Notes: generated by a model not told the origin, from the sequence alone. A stretch of 45,918 bases of DNA from Paludibacter sp. (GCA_020049335.1 JAIFKX010000228.1:1-45918), one strand, 5' to 3'. Positions 8,601 through 18,970 are shown, counted from the stretch's first letter. Numbers and translations: made by a program.

Positions 8601-11600
8601 ACATTTACTTTTTGTGTAACTGATGGTCCTGTACCAAATAAATATCCAAATCCATTCAAGGATGATTTCGAAACTAAAATAGTTGGAGTGTTAGCTACAT
8701 AGCCACTCAAAGCCACGGTTTTTATAACAGCTCCTGTCGAAGATAGACTAACATTTTCGGGCCCATAAGCCACTCCTGCTGTTAAGTTTGCTTTCAGGCG
8801 GGCATACATAGTTTTGTTAACACCATTTCCAACACGAGCAACGGTGAATGCCGTTGAAAACCAAGTTACATTATCCGACGAAAGTTCGAAATTGGTAGGA
8901 GGCGTTACAGTTACATCTGCTGAAAGATTTGTTCCTATCAATTGAAACGATTGACTTGCCGAAGCTCCAACCCCCGAATATATAAAACCTGCCAACCATG
9001 AGGTGCTTGTTGTTAAAGTAGCTACAGGACTTACGATGCCTGTTAATACGACAGTTTTGCTTGTGGCATTCGATGAGGTGCCAACAATATTACCTGAATA
9101 AGATCCAACTCCTAAACCTGATTTTAAACGAACATTTATAGTTGTTTCTGCTAATGTTGAACTCGTTGGCGTTAAGGTAAGCGAAGTAACATATTGAGTT
9201 GCTGTTTGGATTGATGTTTTTATTTCATATCCTGTAGGTGCTGCCAACACTACATTTCCTACTAAATTAGTTCCACTTACAGTGAAATTTTTAGTTGGTG
9301 AAGCCGCTCCACCATAAGTTGCTGTAAAGCCTGAGACAGATACTGGATTGGTAGCAGGATTAGTACTTACTATAATTTCGGGTTGGGCAGTTACAGTACC
9401 CGAACAAGAAACAGTAGCATTTGTAGCTCCAGCAGTCGACAAAATTAAATTTTCGGCCGCCACAGCACCAGTATTTAAGCCTGCTTTCATGCGTACATAA
9501 ACCAACTGATTAACAGCACCTCCCGAAGCGGGAACAGTTACAAAAGGTTGAGACGAAAAAGAAGACCCACCAAACAAAGAAACTTCAAAAGAGTTAGAAG
9601 CGCTAACAATGACATTTTCTGTCAGGTTATTTCCAAAAACCTTAAAGCTCTGAATGGCAGAAGGACCTGCTGTGTAAGGATAAGTAAATGAGCTAATGGA
9701 TGTTGGTGTACACATTAAGTAAGGAGTTCCATTTGGAGTAACAACAAGTGTATAATCTTCCACTTCACCATCAAAACTTGTTTCACAGGCAGTTGGAGCA
9801 ACGCTAAATTTTGCTGAAACTCGCATTCGCGTGTTTCCTAATAATGCTGTGCCTGGCACAGTAATCGTAAGTGGACTTAAGGTAGTTGCACCATCGACTA
9901 TATTTGAAGCTGTACCTAAGTTGTAAACTTCACCCACATCTGTAAAATTCCCATTTTGATTCCAATCAATCCATGCAACAGCATGAATTATATAGTTACC
10001 ATCTGTATTCAAATTAACAGAAAGGTTATATGTGTTATTCTTAGATACTAAAGTTGCTAATCCGGTATTGTCATCATAGCCCGATATTTTTGTCGAAGTT
10101 TTATTAATAGTATTAAATTTTACTAAGGTTATGCTTGTTTGCCAAGTGATATTACCACTTGATGCACAATATATGGGCGATGTTACCGAACCGCTGCAAG
10201 ATATATTCAAAGAAGCTGCATTGGTTGAGGACGCAATAATATTTTGAGAATTATAATCACCAACCGATAATCCTGTTTTTAAACGAACATAAATACTTGT
10301 TGTAGCAACTGTTCCGCCAGTTTGATTTAATGTTATAGGAGTAGATTGAAAACCACTGCCCGAAGTTAACGAAAACTCGTAATTTGTGGGAGAAGTTAAA
10401 GTAATATTGTTTGTTAAATTAGTTCCTTCCACAGTAAAACTTTGCTCAGTAGAAGGGCCATTATTGAATAAATAAGAAAATCCAGTTAACGACGATACAG
10501 AGCTTGTAATTGTGGGTAAGTTTACATTTACAGTAGCAGCATTCGATTCGTTTGTAGCAATGTAAGGATTTGGTGATATATTATTTGAGCTACTCAAAAC
10601 AGCATTTCGGTAAATATAAAAAGTACCTCCAGCATTAAAAGGTGCAACAGTAGCATCTGGTGTAAAAGTTGCACCTGTGGCTCCTGCAATATTTGTACGA
10701 GAACCACCAAGTGTTGTGCTGTATGTCCATTGATAGCCCGTACCCGAAAGTGAAACGCCTGTAGGTAAAGTGCCATAAACATCTCCACTTATGGTTGTGC
10801 CTGTAGTTCCGGTACTTATTGTTTGTGTTGTATTAGTTGTTAATGTATTTGATAAAACAGATATTAAATTCTGAAATACAACTCTGTTTTGTCCACCGTT
10901 TTCGTAAAAATCATAAATCAATGGACTTGAACCTGTCAAACTAATAAGTACGCGTGGCTTTGAAGTATATGCCTGATCACTCCAATTATTATAAACTAAA
11001 TTCCCATCTACATATAGCCTACTTCCATCATCTGCACCTAAGTCCACAATGTACAAACCTTTTTTAGTTGAATTCATTCTATAGCGAACCGAGAAAGATT
11101 CGGTATGAATTGAAAGTGAATTAGCGCCAGATGTGAATCCAAAGCAAGTGTTTTGACCTGAAAACGATTGGTCAAATGTCTCTAATTGTGTTGTAGTGCC
11201 ATAATAAGTATTCAAATTAGTACCATCATAAATATGCCCAATCCAAGAATTTGTTGCAGCAGTTGTTTGGTTGGCAACCGAAGCAGAAGGGAAAGTTGCA
11301 GTAACTTGTGTACGAGCAGTTTCGCAGCCACCTGCATTACTAATCGAAACCCAATAACTCGTTGTAGCACTTATTGTTGGTGTTGTGTAAGTATTATCTA
11401 AATTATTAGTACTTGTTTTGAGCAGAGTTCCAGCTGAGGCAGCAGAATACCATTTGTAAACTTCACCCGATACCGCTCCCGAAGCCGACAAAATTGTTCC
11501 AGATGGAGTGCCAATACAAATAAAGTTACCCGTTGTGGTTGGAGCAGAAGGGAAACTGAAAATTGAAAGGTTCGTTCCGTTGTCAGATCCTGTAATGGCT

Positions 11601-12661
11601 GGTGTGCTACTTACAACACGAATTCGATAGCCCGTACCAGTAGTCGTGTTACTGGGTAGAGTTGCCGAAATACTACCTGCGGCTGTTGATGTAAGCGTTC
11701 CAATACTTACTGGCGAAGCAAAACTTCCTGCCGCATTCGATAATTGCGCTGTAAATACATTGACTCCAACAAAAGCTCCTGTTATAGTAAAAGGAACTGA
11801 AACAGAAGCGCCCGCACAAAATGAAGTACCTGTGATGTCAGTGGTTGTAATGGTTGGCGGTGCGTATTTTAAACTTACACCAGTCATCGATGCCAAGGTA
11901 GCACCGCTTAAAGTTACCGTTGAGACATCAGTTAAATTTGTGCCTGGTATGGAACGCTTTCCTATAGCATTTCTAATACCTAAATCATTACTGGTTTGAG
12001 GAAAATTCAAGGTAGCAGTCTGTTCGTTGTTTATATTCCAACTAGTTCCAAAACCTGTAATAGTTTGAATAGTAGTACTTCCTGTCTGCACCGAACTGAT
12101 AACTTTCAATGCTAAATCGTTTGCATTAACTGTCAGTGCAGTACCAAAAGCAACACTCGATGTAGTTCCCGAACCACTATTAAGAACTTTCGAATCTGTT
12201 ATTGGTGAAGTTTGATCTACGTTGTCGTAAACCGATAAAAAAATACTATTCAATGCCGTTGTTCCACCTGTAACAGCGAAAACCAAAGAAGATGAACCAG
12301 CAGTAGATGCAGCATCTAAACCAGCTTCGTTTAAATAATAAAATTGTGTGTGTTGGCGAGTAGTTGATCCTAAATCGCCATTTATAGCAGTGAGGGTTTG
12401 CGTACCATAAGTCAATGTAATTGATCGAGTTGAGGCAGCTCGAGTAGTAGTCGAAACGGCAACTACTAACAACCTATTTGTGTTCGAACCAGTTGGAACA
12501 GTGTAGTTTGCCGTATAATTGGCAGTTCCATTGTAGGCATTTGTCCATGCATTCAGGGTGCTTATCTGAGCTGATAAGTTCGAAAAACTACTTATCAATA
12601 CAAAAAAAAGTATTGAAAAAATTGTTTTAAAAAATGCTTTGAATGTTGATATTTTTATCAT
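5618..12661 (-). CDS. Giant secreted mosaic surface protein: signal peptide, Ig-like repeats, GEVED domain, carbohydrate-binding-like domain, T9SS type A sorting domain
   Basis: N-terminal signal MIKISTFKAFFKTIFSILFFVLISSFSNLSAQ. Five repeats of the type SLxGFxYxxGxGPSxxQSFxVxGTNLTxxIxxxxPTNYE. SFDGEVEDYTLVV. NGDFEMGNVGF...FTYWLQ. C-terminal VYTYDNKIFVQNFSNTDGTVYVYDISGRTIG...KVFLK. Confidence 0.9.
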   Translation of the reverse strand: MIKISTFKAFFKTIFSILFFVLISSFSNLSAQISTLNAWTNAYNGTANYTANYTVPTGSNTNRLLVVAVSTTTRAASTRSITLTYGTQTLTAINGDLGSTTRQHTQFYYLNEAGLDAASTAGSSSLVFAVTGGTTALNSIFLSVYDNVDQTSPITDSKVLNSGSGTTSSVAFGTALTVNANDLALKVISSVQTGSTTIQTITGFGTSWNINNEQTATLNFPQTSNDLGIRNAIGKRSIPGTNLTDVSTVTLSGATLASMTGVSLKYAPPTITTTDITGTSFCAGASVSVPFTITGAFVGVNVFTAQLSNAAGSFASPVSIGTLTSTAAGSISATLPSNTTTGTGYRIRVVSSTPAITGSDNGTNLSIFSFPSAPTTTGNFICIGTPSGTILSASGAVSGEVYKWYSAASAGTLLKTSTNNLDNTYTTPTISATTSYWVSISNAGGCETARTQVTATFPSASVANQTTAATNSWIGHIYDGTNLNTYYGTTTQLETFDQSFSGQNTCFGFTSGANSLSIHTESFSVRYRMNSTKKGLYIVDLGADDGSRLYVDGNLVYNNWSDQAYTSKPRVLISLTGSSPLIYDFYENGGQNRVVFQNLISVLSNTLTTNTTQTISTGTTGTTISGDVYGTLPTGVSLSGTGYQWTYSTTLGGSRTNIAGATGATFTPDATVAPFNAGGTFYIYRNAVLSSSNNISPNPYIATNESNAATVNVNLPTITSSVSSLTGFSYLFNNGPSTEQSFTVEGTNLTNNITLTSPTNYEFSLTSGSGFQSTPITLNQTGGTVATTSIYVRLKTGLSVGDYNSQNIIASSTNAASLNISCSGSVTSPIYCASSGNITWQTSITLVKFNTINKTSTKISGYDDNTGLATLVSKNNTYNLSVNLNTDGNYIIHAVAWIDWNQNGNFTDVGEVYNLGTASNIVDGATTLSPLTITVPGTALLGNTRMRVSAKFSVAPTACETSFDGEVEDYTLVVTPNGTPYLMCTPTSISSFTYPYTAGPSAIQSFKVFGNNLTENVIVSASNSFEVSLFGGSSFSSQPFVTVPASGGAVNQLVYVRMKAGLNTGAVAAENLILSTAGATNATVSCSGTVTAQPEIIVSTNPATNPVSVSGFTATYGGAASPTKNFTVSGTNLVGNVVLAAPTGYEIKTSIQTATQYVTSLTLTPTSSTLAETTINVRLKSGLGVGSYSGNIVGTSSNATSKTVVLTGIVSPVATLTTSTSWLAGFIYSGVGASASQSFQLIGTNLSADVTVTPPTNFELSSDNVTWFSTAFTVARVGNGVNKTMYARLKANLTAGVAYGPENVSLSSTGAVIKTVALSGYVANTPTILVSKSSLNGFGYLFGTGPSVTQKVNVSGALLTNDISVAPPANFEILNPSTGLYQTTPITLTRTGTTVDATEVTLRLAAGLTALNFSGNLVASSTGASSKNVALTGKVFASPLISSGGGGTYCLGETIYLTSTGVDVENQFWTGPNSYYSILPNPTITNATTQMSGNYTVTGNVTVGGNLIVNGDFEMGNVGFSSSYAYAAPVASALVPEGLYTVTTFASDVHYNFNSVPDTTVIGTQQMVINGNTTAGAVVWTQSVPVVPGSEYEFTYWLQTVVKGTDPAPSKLQLYVNGDIAGPIYTAIASTGIWTQYLYNTASGTNNILNLELINQTTDANGNDFALDSIVFKQILSATSTQNVQVAPSVTPSVAVTHSPTNVYQNAPVVFTATPVNGGTTPSYKWFVGGVEQLGQTDNTFSYTPTGTGSLTVSCEMTSSIACAQPNPVNGSELINVQTPLVNYWMGGIDTDWGKAGNWTANYVPAAGDNVIYATVSNYGSAAVRNLQLDINRTIGSLINATIRSLIIPPSLTLIVNNIINVTPPVTVPVTKAEDLILIKASDNLPNGSLKYNNPQNNQAYGTVEMYSPASWNKAGGFNNVYQWQFFGIPVSSLPTLPTFYGAYVRELIESDKDTATHWRSLTNTSTIQPFIGYELCQQNPKFYTFKGQLVNSNYNSGQFVKTLDALYPGQHLFANPYTAAMDIKLIEFGDGVEATAYLYSTGTFLAWRNIRDQALQGLGSAPGQYFAVPKNQAGQFGIPRQVPSMGTLMVRIPAAQASTELSYVNFNYSTVTMANTDLQRTKSSSTTDNQTTTTIDIEGENGADRIWIMSHESYTRSFDNGFDGKKLTGNALSPQFYSVESDGNYQINSVDDINNTTLAFQAGQDTEYKMTIKHDESTLAKYTKIYLHDLVENRVIDISLSGTEYVFNASSKTNTKLRFKILSQKTENVESEFNYSKVYTYDNKIFVQNFSNTDGTVYVYDISGRTIGIKPIKANENIQFSAPANVVYIVKRTINSQNELTKVFLK

Positions 12662-13180
12662 TTGAGTGGTATAGTTTGCAAATTGTTTGAAATTAGAATC
12701 TAATTTGTAGTAATTAAGTAATTTGGACGAATAAAATTATGCAACATTATTTTATTCCACTTAATAATATCAAAAATAATTAGTTTTGAACATTAAATAA
12801 ACTTTAATTGTTTTTGAGCAACAAATACCAAACCAATAAAATTATTCTGTTGTTAAACAGTATTTTATGTGTTTGTATTCGGTTAGTTTCTATTTAATTT
12901 TAACGAATGCTATTCGATATTGAATAGATTGCTGATATTTTTTCTGTTTTAAATTTTATTTGACTATTAATCAATAAGTTCAAGTATATATTTGTGCTAC
13001 AAAAGTAATACATTTTAAATTTATAACAAAATTTTATATCCAATTTCATATACAAAAATTACGAGAAATTGCAGTATTTAATAAAATGAACTTTTTGACG
13101 CAATTAAGCAACTAACTTATTTTAATACAAGGTATTAAGATCTGATTAGAAAAACAAGTTAAAATTGAATGAAACATTCC

Positions 13181-13210
13181 TTGCAATTATTAGTTTTTTG
13201 CTTATCTTTG
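13181..13210 (+). promoter_or_regulatory. Bacteroidetes-type promoter for tRNA-Lys
   Basis: TTG (13181-13183), 19-nt spacer, TATCTTTG (13203-13210), just upstream of the tRNA. Confidence 0.75.
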
Positions 13211-13223
13211 CAACCTCAAAAAT

Positions 13224-13296
13224 GACTTAGTAGCTCAGTTGGTAGAGCAACAGACTCTTAATCTGTGGGTCGTGGGTTCGACCCCCACCTGGGTCA
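13224..13296 (+). tRNA. tRNA-Lys (anticodon CTT)
   Basis: Complete cloverleaf: acceptor GACTTAG/CTGGGTC, D-arm GCTC/GAGC, anticodon stem ACAGA/TCTGT with loop CTCTTAA, T-arm GTGGGTTCGACCCCCAC. CCA not encoded. Confidence 0.97.
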
Positions 13297-13301
13297 CAAA
13301 T

Positions 13302-13346
13302 AAAAAAGCATAATTACTTAATTAATAAGTTATTATGCTTTTTTTA
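13302..13346. terminator. Hairpin terminator after tRNA-Lys
   Basis: AAAAAAGCATAAT...ATTATGCTTTTTTT, long AT-rich arms. Confidence 0.75.
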
Positions 13347-13412
13347 TATGACTGTTTGCATAAAAAATGCTTCCTAATCAGAACAAATATGTTGTGTATT
13401 TCGCCATTTTTC

Positions 13413-16226
13413 TCAAAATCCTCTTCCACCACCATTTCCATCACCACGTCGGGGGTGGTCTCCGCCGTCGGGACGTCCATACATGCCGGGCATGCGCTGT
13501 GAATCACCTCCTTTGCTATCGCCAAACTTATTGAGCTTATAACTGAAACTAACTATAAAAAAGGATGTTAGGGTATTGAATTTGCTGTACGAAATGTAGT
13601 TGTCGCCAATTATTTGACGTATATTGAGTTTTTGTTGCAATATATCGTTCCACTTCAATGCCACAACCCCTTTGCCTTTAAATAGCGTTTTGTCGATAGC
13701 CGCATTCCAAATTGTTTCGTCCAAATCGAAATTACTGTATCCTTTGCGCGTGGTATAATTTATATCCGAACTGATATTTATACTGTATGGCAAATGCAAA
13801 ACCAAATTTCCACTTCCTGTCCAGTCGTAGGTGGTAGATGGGGTAGGGTTGAGGTTGTTAATTGTGTTTGAGTATTTAATTCCGCCTTTTACACCCAATT
13901 CAATTGCATCGTGGGTAAATGTTAGTGATAATTGTTCTTCAGCGTTAACTCTTCCAGTTTCGCTTAAAGCTCCTAATGGTAAATTTTCAACATCAATTAT
14001 GGTATTATTGTCGCGATCTGTATAGCCATAACGCATATTGTAACCGCCCGAAGTGCTAGTATTAAAATGTAGTCGCTTGGCAATAATAGGTGTGTTAAAC
14101 ATAATATTACCGTTGAAATTATAGGGCTTGTCTTTTGCATTTACCGTTTGACTGTACTGTTTGTTCGTAGTGTCGTAAATGCTATTAGTTACCAAGGCAT
14201 CTTTGGTAATAGAACCACTAAACCATGCATTAAATGATGAAAATTTCTTTTCGTTAAAAGTACTATACATAAATCGTAAGTTTTGATAAAACGAAGGTTT
14301 GAGGTCTGGATTCCCCACTGTTTCATTCATCAAATTTGAATTGTTTAAAACTGGCTGCATTTGCGAAATACTTGGTTGGTCGGTATTTCCACGATAATCG
14401 ATGCGTAGAAATTGTTTTTTACCAAAATTATATTGAAAACGACCATTCGGAGCATAATTGACAACTTCATTTTCATAAGGGCGAACAACGCCATTGTCGT
14501 AAGTGCGGTAGCTATATGTTTGCGAAGGTTCGCCTTTAAATCCCAAGGTCAGGTTGTAATTCTTTTCGGCATACCGATAATTGAGTTCGAGTGTTTCGCT
14601 GTAAAAATTGTTTTTAAAATTGTTGCTGTATGTGCTATCCCTATCGGTATAATTACCTTCAATATCTTTGTTATATTGCGATTTTTCTGATGTATTTACA
14701 GTAGAACGAACTGAAATTGACGTTTCGAGCATGTTTTTTACGTTCCAAAGTGGCTCAACAAACGAAACCCGCAAACTAACATTGTATCTATCTGAAACAT
14801 TTTCGGTAAATTGATTTACTTTTGTCGGTATAGTAGATGTTGCAATGTTCCTATTTGAAATGTTATAACTATCACTGTTGCTGTTCGAAAAAGAAGTGTT
14901 GATATTAGTTGTAAAAGACCTACCTTTTTTAATAGCCGATTTTTTACTGTAAATTAAATTTAAACCACCTGAAATTTTATCAGAAGTTCCTGTATTTTCA
15001 GTAGTACCTGAACTGCGTTTTATACTGTCGGTATAGTATGCGTAATCGCGATTGCTAAAGGTTGTGGAGTTCGAAAAATCCATTGTTGGTTGAATAACCA
15101 ACGTACGTAAAGTGTCAATTTTCCACTCTGCCTCTAAGCGCATATTCGCTGTATATTGATCATTACCTGACGTTTGGTAAGTGGTGTCGTTCGATATTGA
15201 TTCTAATAAATAGCTTTGTTTGTTGGTATTTGTTTCGCTATAATTATTGGAATGATTAAAACCGGCATCGCCACCAATTTTAAACTTATCATTTACAATG
15301 GTATTGTTATTTACGCCAACGTTTTGCGTGGCAGTAATGCCGCCCGAAGGACTGCCACTGCCAAACCGCCCCCTACTACTACGACTTGTGTTAATATTGT
15401 TGCCACCTCCAGTAATGGCCGTTTGCGATTCGCCGCTCATAATGTTTAAAAACATATTGCCATCATAGCGCAATTCGCTATTGGTATCGAAACCAACGCC
15501 GCCATTGAAATTACCAAACATTCCTTTTTTCCGGTTTGGTTTTAATGTTAAGTTTATAATTCGTTCCGTATCCCCATCTTCGAAGCCTGTGAGCAGCGCC
15601 ATATCCGATTTTTGTTCTAATACCTGAATTTTTTCAATCATCTCGGCGGGTAGGTTTTTGGTCGTCATTTCCATGTCTTCGCCAAAAAACTTTTTACCAT
15701 CAACGCGAATTTTTTTCACCTCCTGACCATTAACGGTAATTTTTCCTTCTGACGAAATTTCCACACCGGGCAAACGTTTCAATAAATCTTCGACAACGGC
15801 ATTTTCTTGCGTTTTAAAGGCTGTTGCATTGTATTCGAGCGTGTCGCCCTTCACAACCATTTGAGCAGCAGTGCCTTTCACTTCTACTTCTTTGAGTAGT
15901 TTTACATTTTCGGAAATTAAAATTGATTTTAGAATAATATCCTTTTTATCCATTGTAATATTCCGCATGTAGTCGGTATAGCCTACCGAACTAATTTTCA
16001 GAACATAATTTCCAGATTTTATTTTTGAAAGGATAAAATCGCCTTTCATGCTGGTTTGAGCACCTTGTACAAGTGTTGAATCGGGTAATCGCAACAATCG
16101 AACTGTTGCCATTTCGATGGCAGAATTGTTTTTTGAGTCGAATACGGTAGATTGAATGGAATGTTGAGAAAGAAGTGTGAGTGTGAAAAATAAGTTGACG
16201 ATAGCAAAAAGATACTTTTTGTGCAT
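13413..16226 (-). CDS. Outer-membrane beta-barrel protein (TonB-dependent receptor-like, carboxypeptidase-regulatory-like N-terminal domain)
   Basis: Signal peptide; STVFDSKNNSAIEMATVRLLRLPDSTLVQGAQTSMKGDFILSKIKSGNYVLKISSVGY; plug-like VVEDLLKRLPGVEISSEGKITVNGQEVKKIRVDGKKFFGEDMEM; long alternating beta-barrel. Confidence 0.88.
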   Translation of the reverse strand: MHKKYLFAIVNLFFTLTLLSQHSIQSTVFDSKNNSAIEMATVRLLRLPDSTLVQGAQTSMKGDFILSKIKSGNYVLKISSVGYTDYMRNITMDKKDIILKSILISENVKLLKEVEVKGTAAQMVVKGDTLEYNATAFKTQENAVVEDLLKRLPGVEISSEGKITVNGQEVKKIRVDGKKFFGEDMEMTTKNLPAEMIEKIQVLEQKSDMALLTGFEDGDTERIINLTLKPNRKKGMFGNFNGGVGFDTNSELRYDGNMFLNIMSGESQTAITGGGNNINTSRSSRGRFGSGSPSGGITATQNVGVNNNTIVNDKFKIGGDAGFNHSNNYSETNTNKQSYLLESISNDTTYQTSGNDQYTANMRLEAEWKIDTLRTLVIQPTMDFSNSTTFSNRDYAYYTDSIKRSSGTTENTGTSDKISGGLNLIYSKKSAIKKGRSFTTNINTSFSNSNSDSYNISNRNIATSTIPTKVNQFTENVSDRYNVSLRVSFVEPLWNVKNMLETSISVRSTVNTSEKSQYNKDIEGNYTDRDSTYSNNFKNNFYSETLELNYRYAEKNYNLTLGFKGEPSQTYSYRTYDNGVVRPYENEVVNYAPNGRFQYNFGKKQFLRIDYRGNTDQPSISQMQPVLNNSNLMNETVGNPDLKPSFYQNLRFMYSTFNEKKFSSFNAWFSGSITKDALVTNSIYDTTNKQYSQTVNAKDKPYNFNGNIMFNTPIIAKRLHFNTSTSGGYNMRYGYTDRDNNTIIDVENLPLGALSETGRVNAEEQLSLTFTHDAIELGVKGGIKYSNTINNLNPTPSTTYDWTGSGNLVLHLPYSINISSDINYTTRKGYSNFDLDETIWNAAIDKTLFKGKGVVALKWNDILQQKLNIRQIIGDNYISYSKFNTLTSFFIVSFSYKLNKFGDSKGGDSQRMPGMYGRPDGGDHPRRGDGNGGGRGF

Positions 16227-16316
16227 AAGATTTTTAGCTGAATTGGTTTTATTTTTATTGTTGCAAAATACAAAAAAGTTTTGACTGAAATGTTTGCCTA
16301 AAGTTTAATGTTAAAC

Positions 16317-16358
16317 AAAAAAATGCTCTGATTATTTTAAAATCAAAGCATTTTTTTT
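16317..16358. terminator. Terminator downstream of dnaJ
   Basis: AAAATGCTcTGAT...ATCAaAGCATTTTTTTT, one mismatch. Confidence 0.65.
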
Positions 16359-16380
16359 AAATCAATATTCAAAAAAATAT

Positions 16381-17541
16381 TTATTCAAACATATTTCGTA
16401 CTCTTGAAAAGAAATCACGCGAAGCACTATTGCTTGGTTTTACATTCGGCGATTGACCTAATTTTTCGATAACCGCTTTTTCGTCGCGATTCAAATTTTC
16501 AGGAATGTAAACACCAATATTAATTAGCAAATCGCCTGTTCCGTAGCGATTTACACTCGGTAAACCTTTTCCTCGCAAGCGTAATACTTTACCGGGTTGT
16601 GTGCCTGGATTTATAGTTACTTTTACTTTTCCATCCACGGTTGGAACTTCAATTGAACCGCCAATAATAGCGGTTGGCAATGTAAGTAAAAGATTGTATA
16701 TCAAATCATTTTCGTCACGAATCAATTCTGGATGTGCTTCCTCTTCAATCAATACTAATAGGTCGCCATTCACACCACCACGTCGAGCCGCATTTCCTTT
16801 ACCGCTCATCGAAAGTTGCATACCTTCCATTACGCCAGCAGGGATATTGATGTTAATTACCTCATCCTCACGAACTATTCCTTCGCCATTACAGTAAGTA
16901 CATTTATCTTTAATAATTTTCCCTTCGCCGTTGCAGGTAGGGCATTCCGAAGCAGTTTGCATTTGACCAAGAATGGTTTGTTGCACGCGAGTAACACGTC
17001 CTGAACCATGACAAGTGGTACAAGTAGTTGATTCTGACCCGTGTGCAGCGCCTGTACTATTGCAATGCGAACACATTACAAATTTCTTAACTTTAATTTT
17101 TTTCTCAACACCAGTAGCAATTTCGGCAAGATTGAGTTTTACTTTTACGCGCAAATCGGAGCCTCGTCGCATGCGCTGACCGTTTCCACCACGCTGCCCA
17201 CCAAAGCCACTAAAACCTCCACCACCAAAATGACCTCCAAATACATCGCCAAAGTGCGAAAAAATGTCGTCCATAGTCATGCCACCACCATTGTAACCGC
17301 CACCACCTGACGCTCCACCCACGCCTGCATGTCCAAACTGATCGTAGCGTTGACGCTTTTGAGCGTCGCTCAATATTTCATAAGCCTCAGCAGCTTCTTT
17401 GAAATTTTCCTCAGCTTGTTTGTTGCCAGGGTTCTTATCGGGGTGAAACTCAATCGCCTTTTTGCGATAAGCTTTTTTTATTTCGTCGGCAGTAGCTGTC
17501 TTCGATACTCCTAATATCTCGTAAAAATCTCTTTTTGTCAT
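16381..17541 (-). CDS. dnaJ: Molecular chaperone DnaJ
   Basis: J domain with HPD (FHPDKNPGN), G/F-rich region, four CxxC zinc-finger repeats. Confidence 0.97.
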   Translation of the reverse strand: MTKRDFYEILGVSKTATADEIKKAYRKKAIEFHPDKNPGNKQAEENFKEAAEAYEILSDAQKRQRYDQFGHAGVGGASGGGGYNGGGMTMDDIFSHFGDVFGGHFGGGGFSGFGGQRGGNGQRMRRGSDLRVKVKLNLAEIATGVEKKIKVKKFVMCSHCNSTGAAHGSESTTCTTCHGSGRVTRVQQTILGQMQTASECPTCNGEGKIIKDKCTYCNGEGIVREDEVININIPAGVMEGMQLSMSGKGNAARRGGVNGDLLVLIEEEAHPELIRDENDLIYNLLLTLPTAIIGGSIEVPTVDGKVKVTINPGTQPGKVLRLRGKGLPSVNRYGTGDLLINIGVYIPENLNRDEKAVIEKLGQSPNVKPSNSASRDFFSRVRNMFE

Positions 17542-17544
17542 TAT

Positions 17545-18141
17545 TTATTCTCCTACAACAACTTTCGAAAAACGTATTACTTTTTCATTCAATGTGTAAC
17601 CTTTCGACACGCAATCTACAATTTTACCTTTTAAATCTTCGGTAGGAGCGGGGATAGTCGTTATCGCTTCGTGTAAATCGGTATCGAATACTTCGTTTAT
17701 ATCCGAAATTGCTTTTACTCCATTTTGTATCAAAAAAGCAACAAATTTAGTATAAATCAAATCCACACCTTCTTTTATTGCCACAACATCTTCCGATGTT
17801 TCCATTGCTTTGAGGCCACGTTCGAAATCATCGACGAGAGGAAGCATATTAGAAAGCAAGCTTTCGCCAGCTGTTTTTATTAAATCCGTACGCTCTTTCA
17901 GTGTGCGTTTGCGATAATTATCAAATTCGGCCATCAAGCGCAAATTTTTATCATTCAAATCAGCACATTTTTGCGATAGTTCAGCTAGTTGTTGCTCCAA
18001 AGTATCTGAATTTTCGGTCGTATCATCAGCAAGTGGATTTGTATCCGTTTCATTTTCAACTGTTGATTTTTCAACTGATTCATTTTGAGCGGTTTCCTGT
18101 ACTTTTTCAGGCGTTTCGTCGGTATGTTTATTTTTTTTCAT
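17545..18141 (-). CDS. grpE: Nucleotide exchange factor GrpE
   Basis: RLMAEFDNYRKRTLKE, LPLVDDFERGL, HEAITTIPAP..GKIVDCVSKGYTLNEKVIRFSKVVVGE; adjacent to dnaJ. Confidence 0.96.
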   Translation of the reverse strand: MKKNKHTDETPEKVQETAQNESVEKSTVENETDTNPLADDTTENSDTLEQQLAELSQKCADLNDKNLRLMAEFDNYRKRTLKERTDLIKTAGESLLSNMLPLVDDFERGLKAMETSEDVVAIKEGVDLIYTKFVAFLIQNGVKAISDINEVFDTDLHEAITTIPAPTEDLKGKIVDCVSKGYTLNEKVIRFSKVVVGE

Positions 18142-18281
18142 ATCTTTATTATAATGCTTTACTATTTAATTTCCCACACGCATCAATTATTTTGCCATAA
18201 AACGAATGTATTATTAATTGGCAGAAAATGTGGCAGAATGTCAGACTTTTGTTGAATTTAAAGATTTTTTAATGACAAATT

Positions 18282-18959
18282 TTAATCGCAAAGTGCATAT
18301 AAATCTGCTCTCGGATTTATAATCAATAGAGCTAAGTTCGATTTTTGAACTAAATGCAATTCTTTCGGTCCAAAAAGAATATCATCCAAGCCATATTCCC
18401 GCGAGGCGGTGATAAGAACAATTCCTGCATTTATTTCAATGGCTTTATTTAAAGCCTCTTTTTCAACTTTAAAACTATCTTTTTTTGCTTTTTCAACCTG
18501 TACTTTCAACGAAAATTTTTCAAAAAGTTCGCACATTCGGCTTACATTGGTCGTAGCCTTCGATCCGTAGTCGTTTGCCTGTAAAAGGTAAATTTCCGAA
18601 TGACAAAATCGCCCAAAAGCACTTGCAAACTGCGCTTTTTCAACCTCTTCTTCTAAAAAATTTACTGGTACTACTATCTTATCAGTTTGAAGCATCTCAA
18701 AACTGTTTTTAAAAAGCAGGTATGGAATCCGCAAATCGCGACAAGCGCTAAGTAATTTTTGAATTTTACTTCGTTTATTTTCAATTAGTTGAATAAACAA
18801 AAACGATACTTCGTTTGCTTCGCAATAGGAGCTCAAAGTATCGATAGTAGTATCCAAATTAGCTACTTGAAAAGGTTTACCTAAGGAGTTAGCCAGCTGA
18901 GAGGCACTTTCTTCAATTAGCTTGGAAGAATTTTTATCTTGAATGAGACATGCAATCAT
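18282..18959 (-). CDS. Universal-stress-protein-like protein
   Basis: 225 aa; DKIVVPVNFLEEEVEKAQFASAFGRF and NAGIVLITASREYGLDDILFG...SNLALLIINPR resemble UspA-type folds. Confidence 0.5.
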   Translation of the reverse strand: MIACLIQDKNSSKLIEESASQLANSLGKPFQVANLDTTIDTLSSYCEANEVSFLFIQLIENKRSKIQKLLSACRDLRIPYLLFKNSFEMLQTDKIVVPVNFLEEEVEKAQFASAFGRFCHSEIYLLQANDYGSKATTNVSRMCELFEKFSLKVQVEKAKKDSFKVEKEALNKAIEINAGIVLITASREYGLDDILFGPKELHLVQKSNLALLIINPRADLYALCD

Positions 18960-18970
18960 TTTTTTAATTT

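Noticed and set aside
13224-13346. tRNA-Lys as an integration site of a mobile element
   Set aside because: No integrase, no att-like direct repeat of the tRNA 3' end seen nearby, and a normal terminator follows directly.
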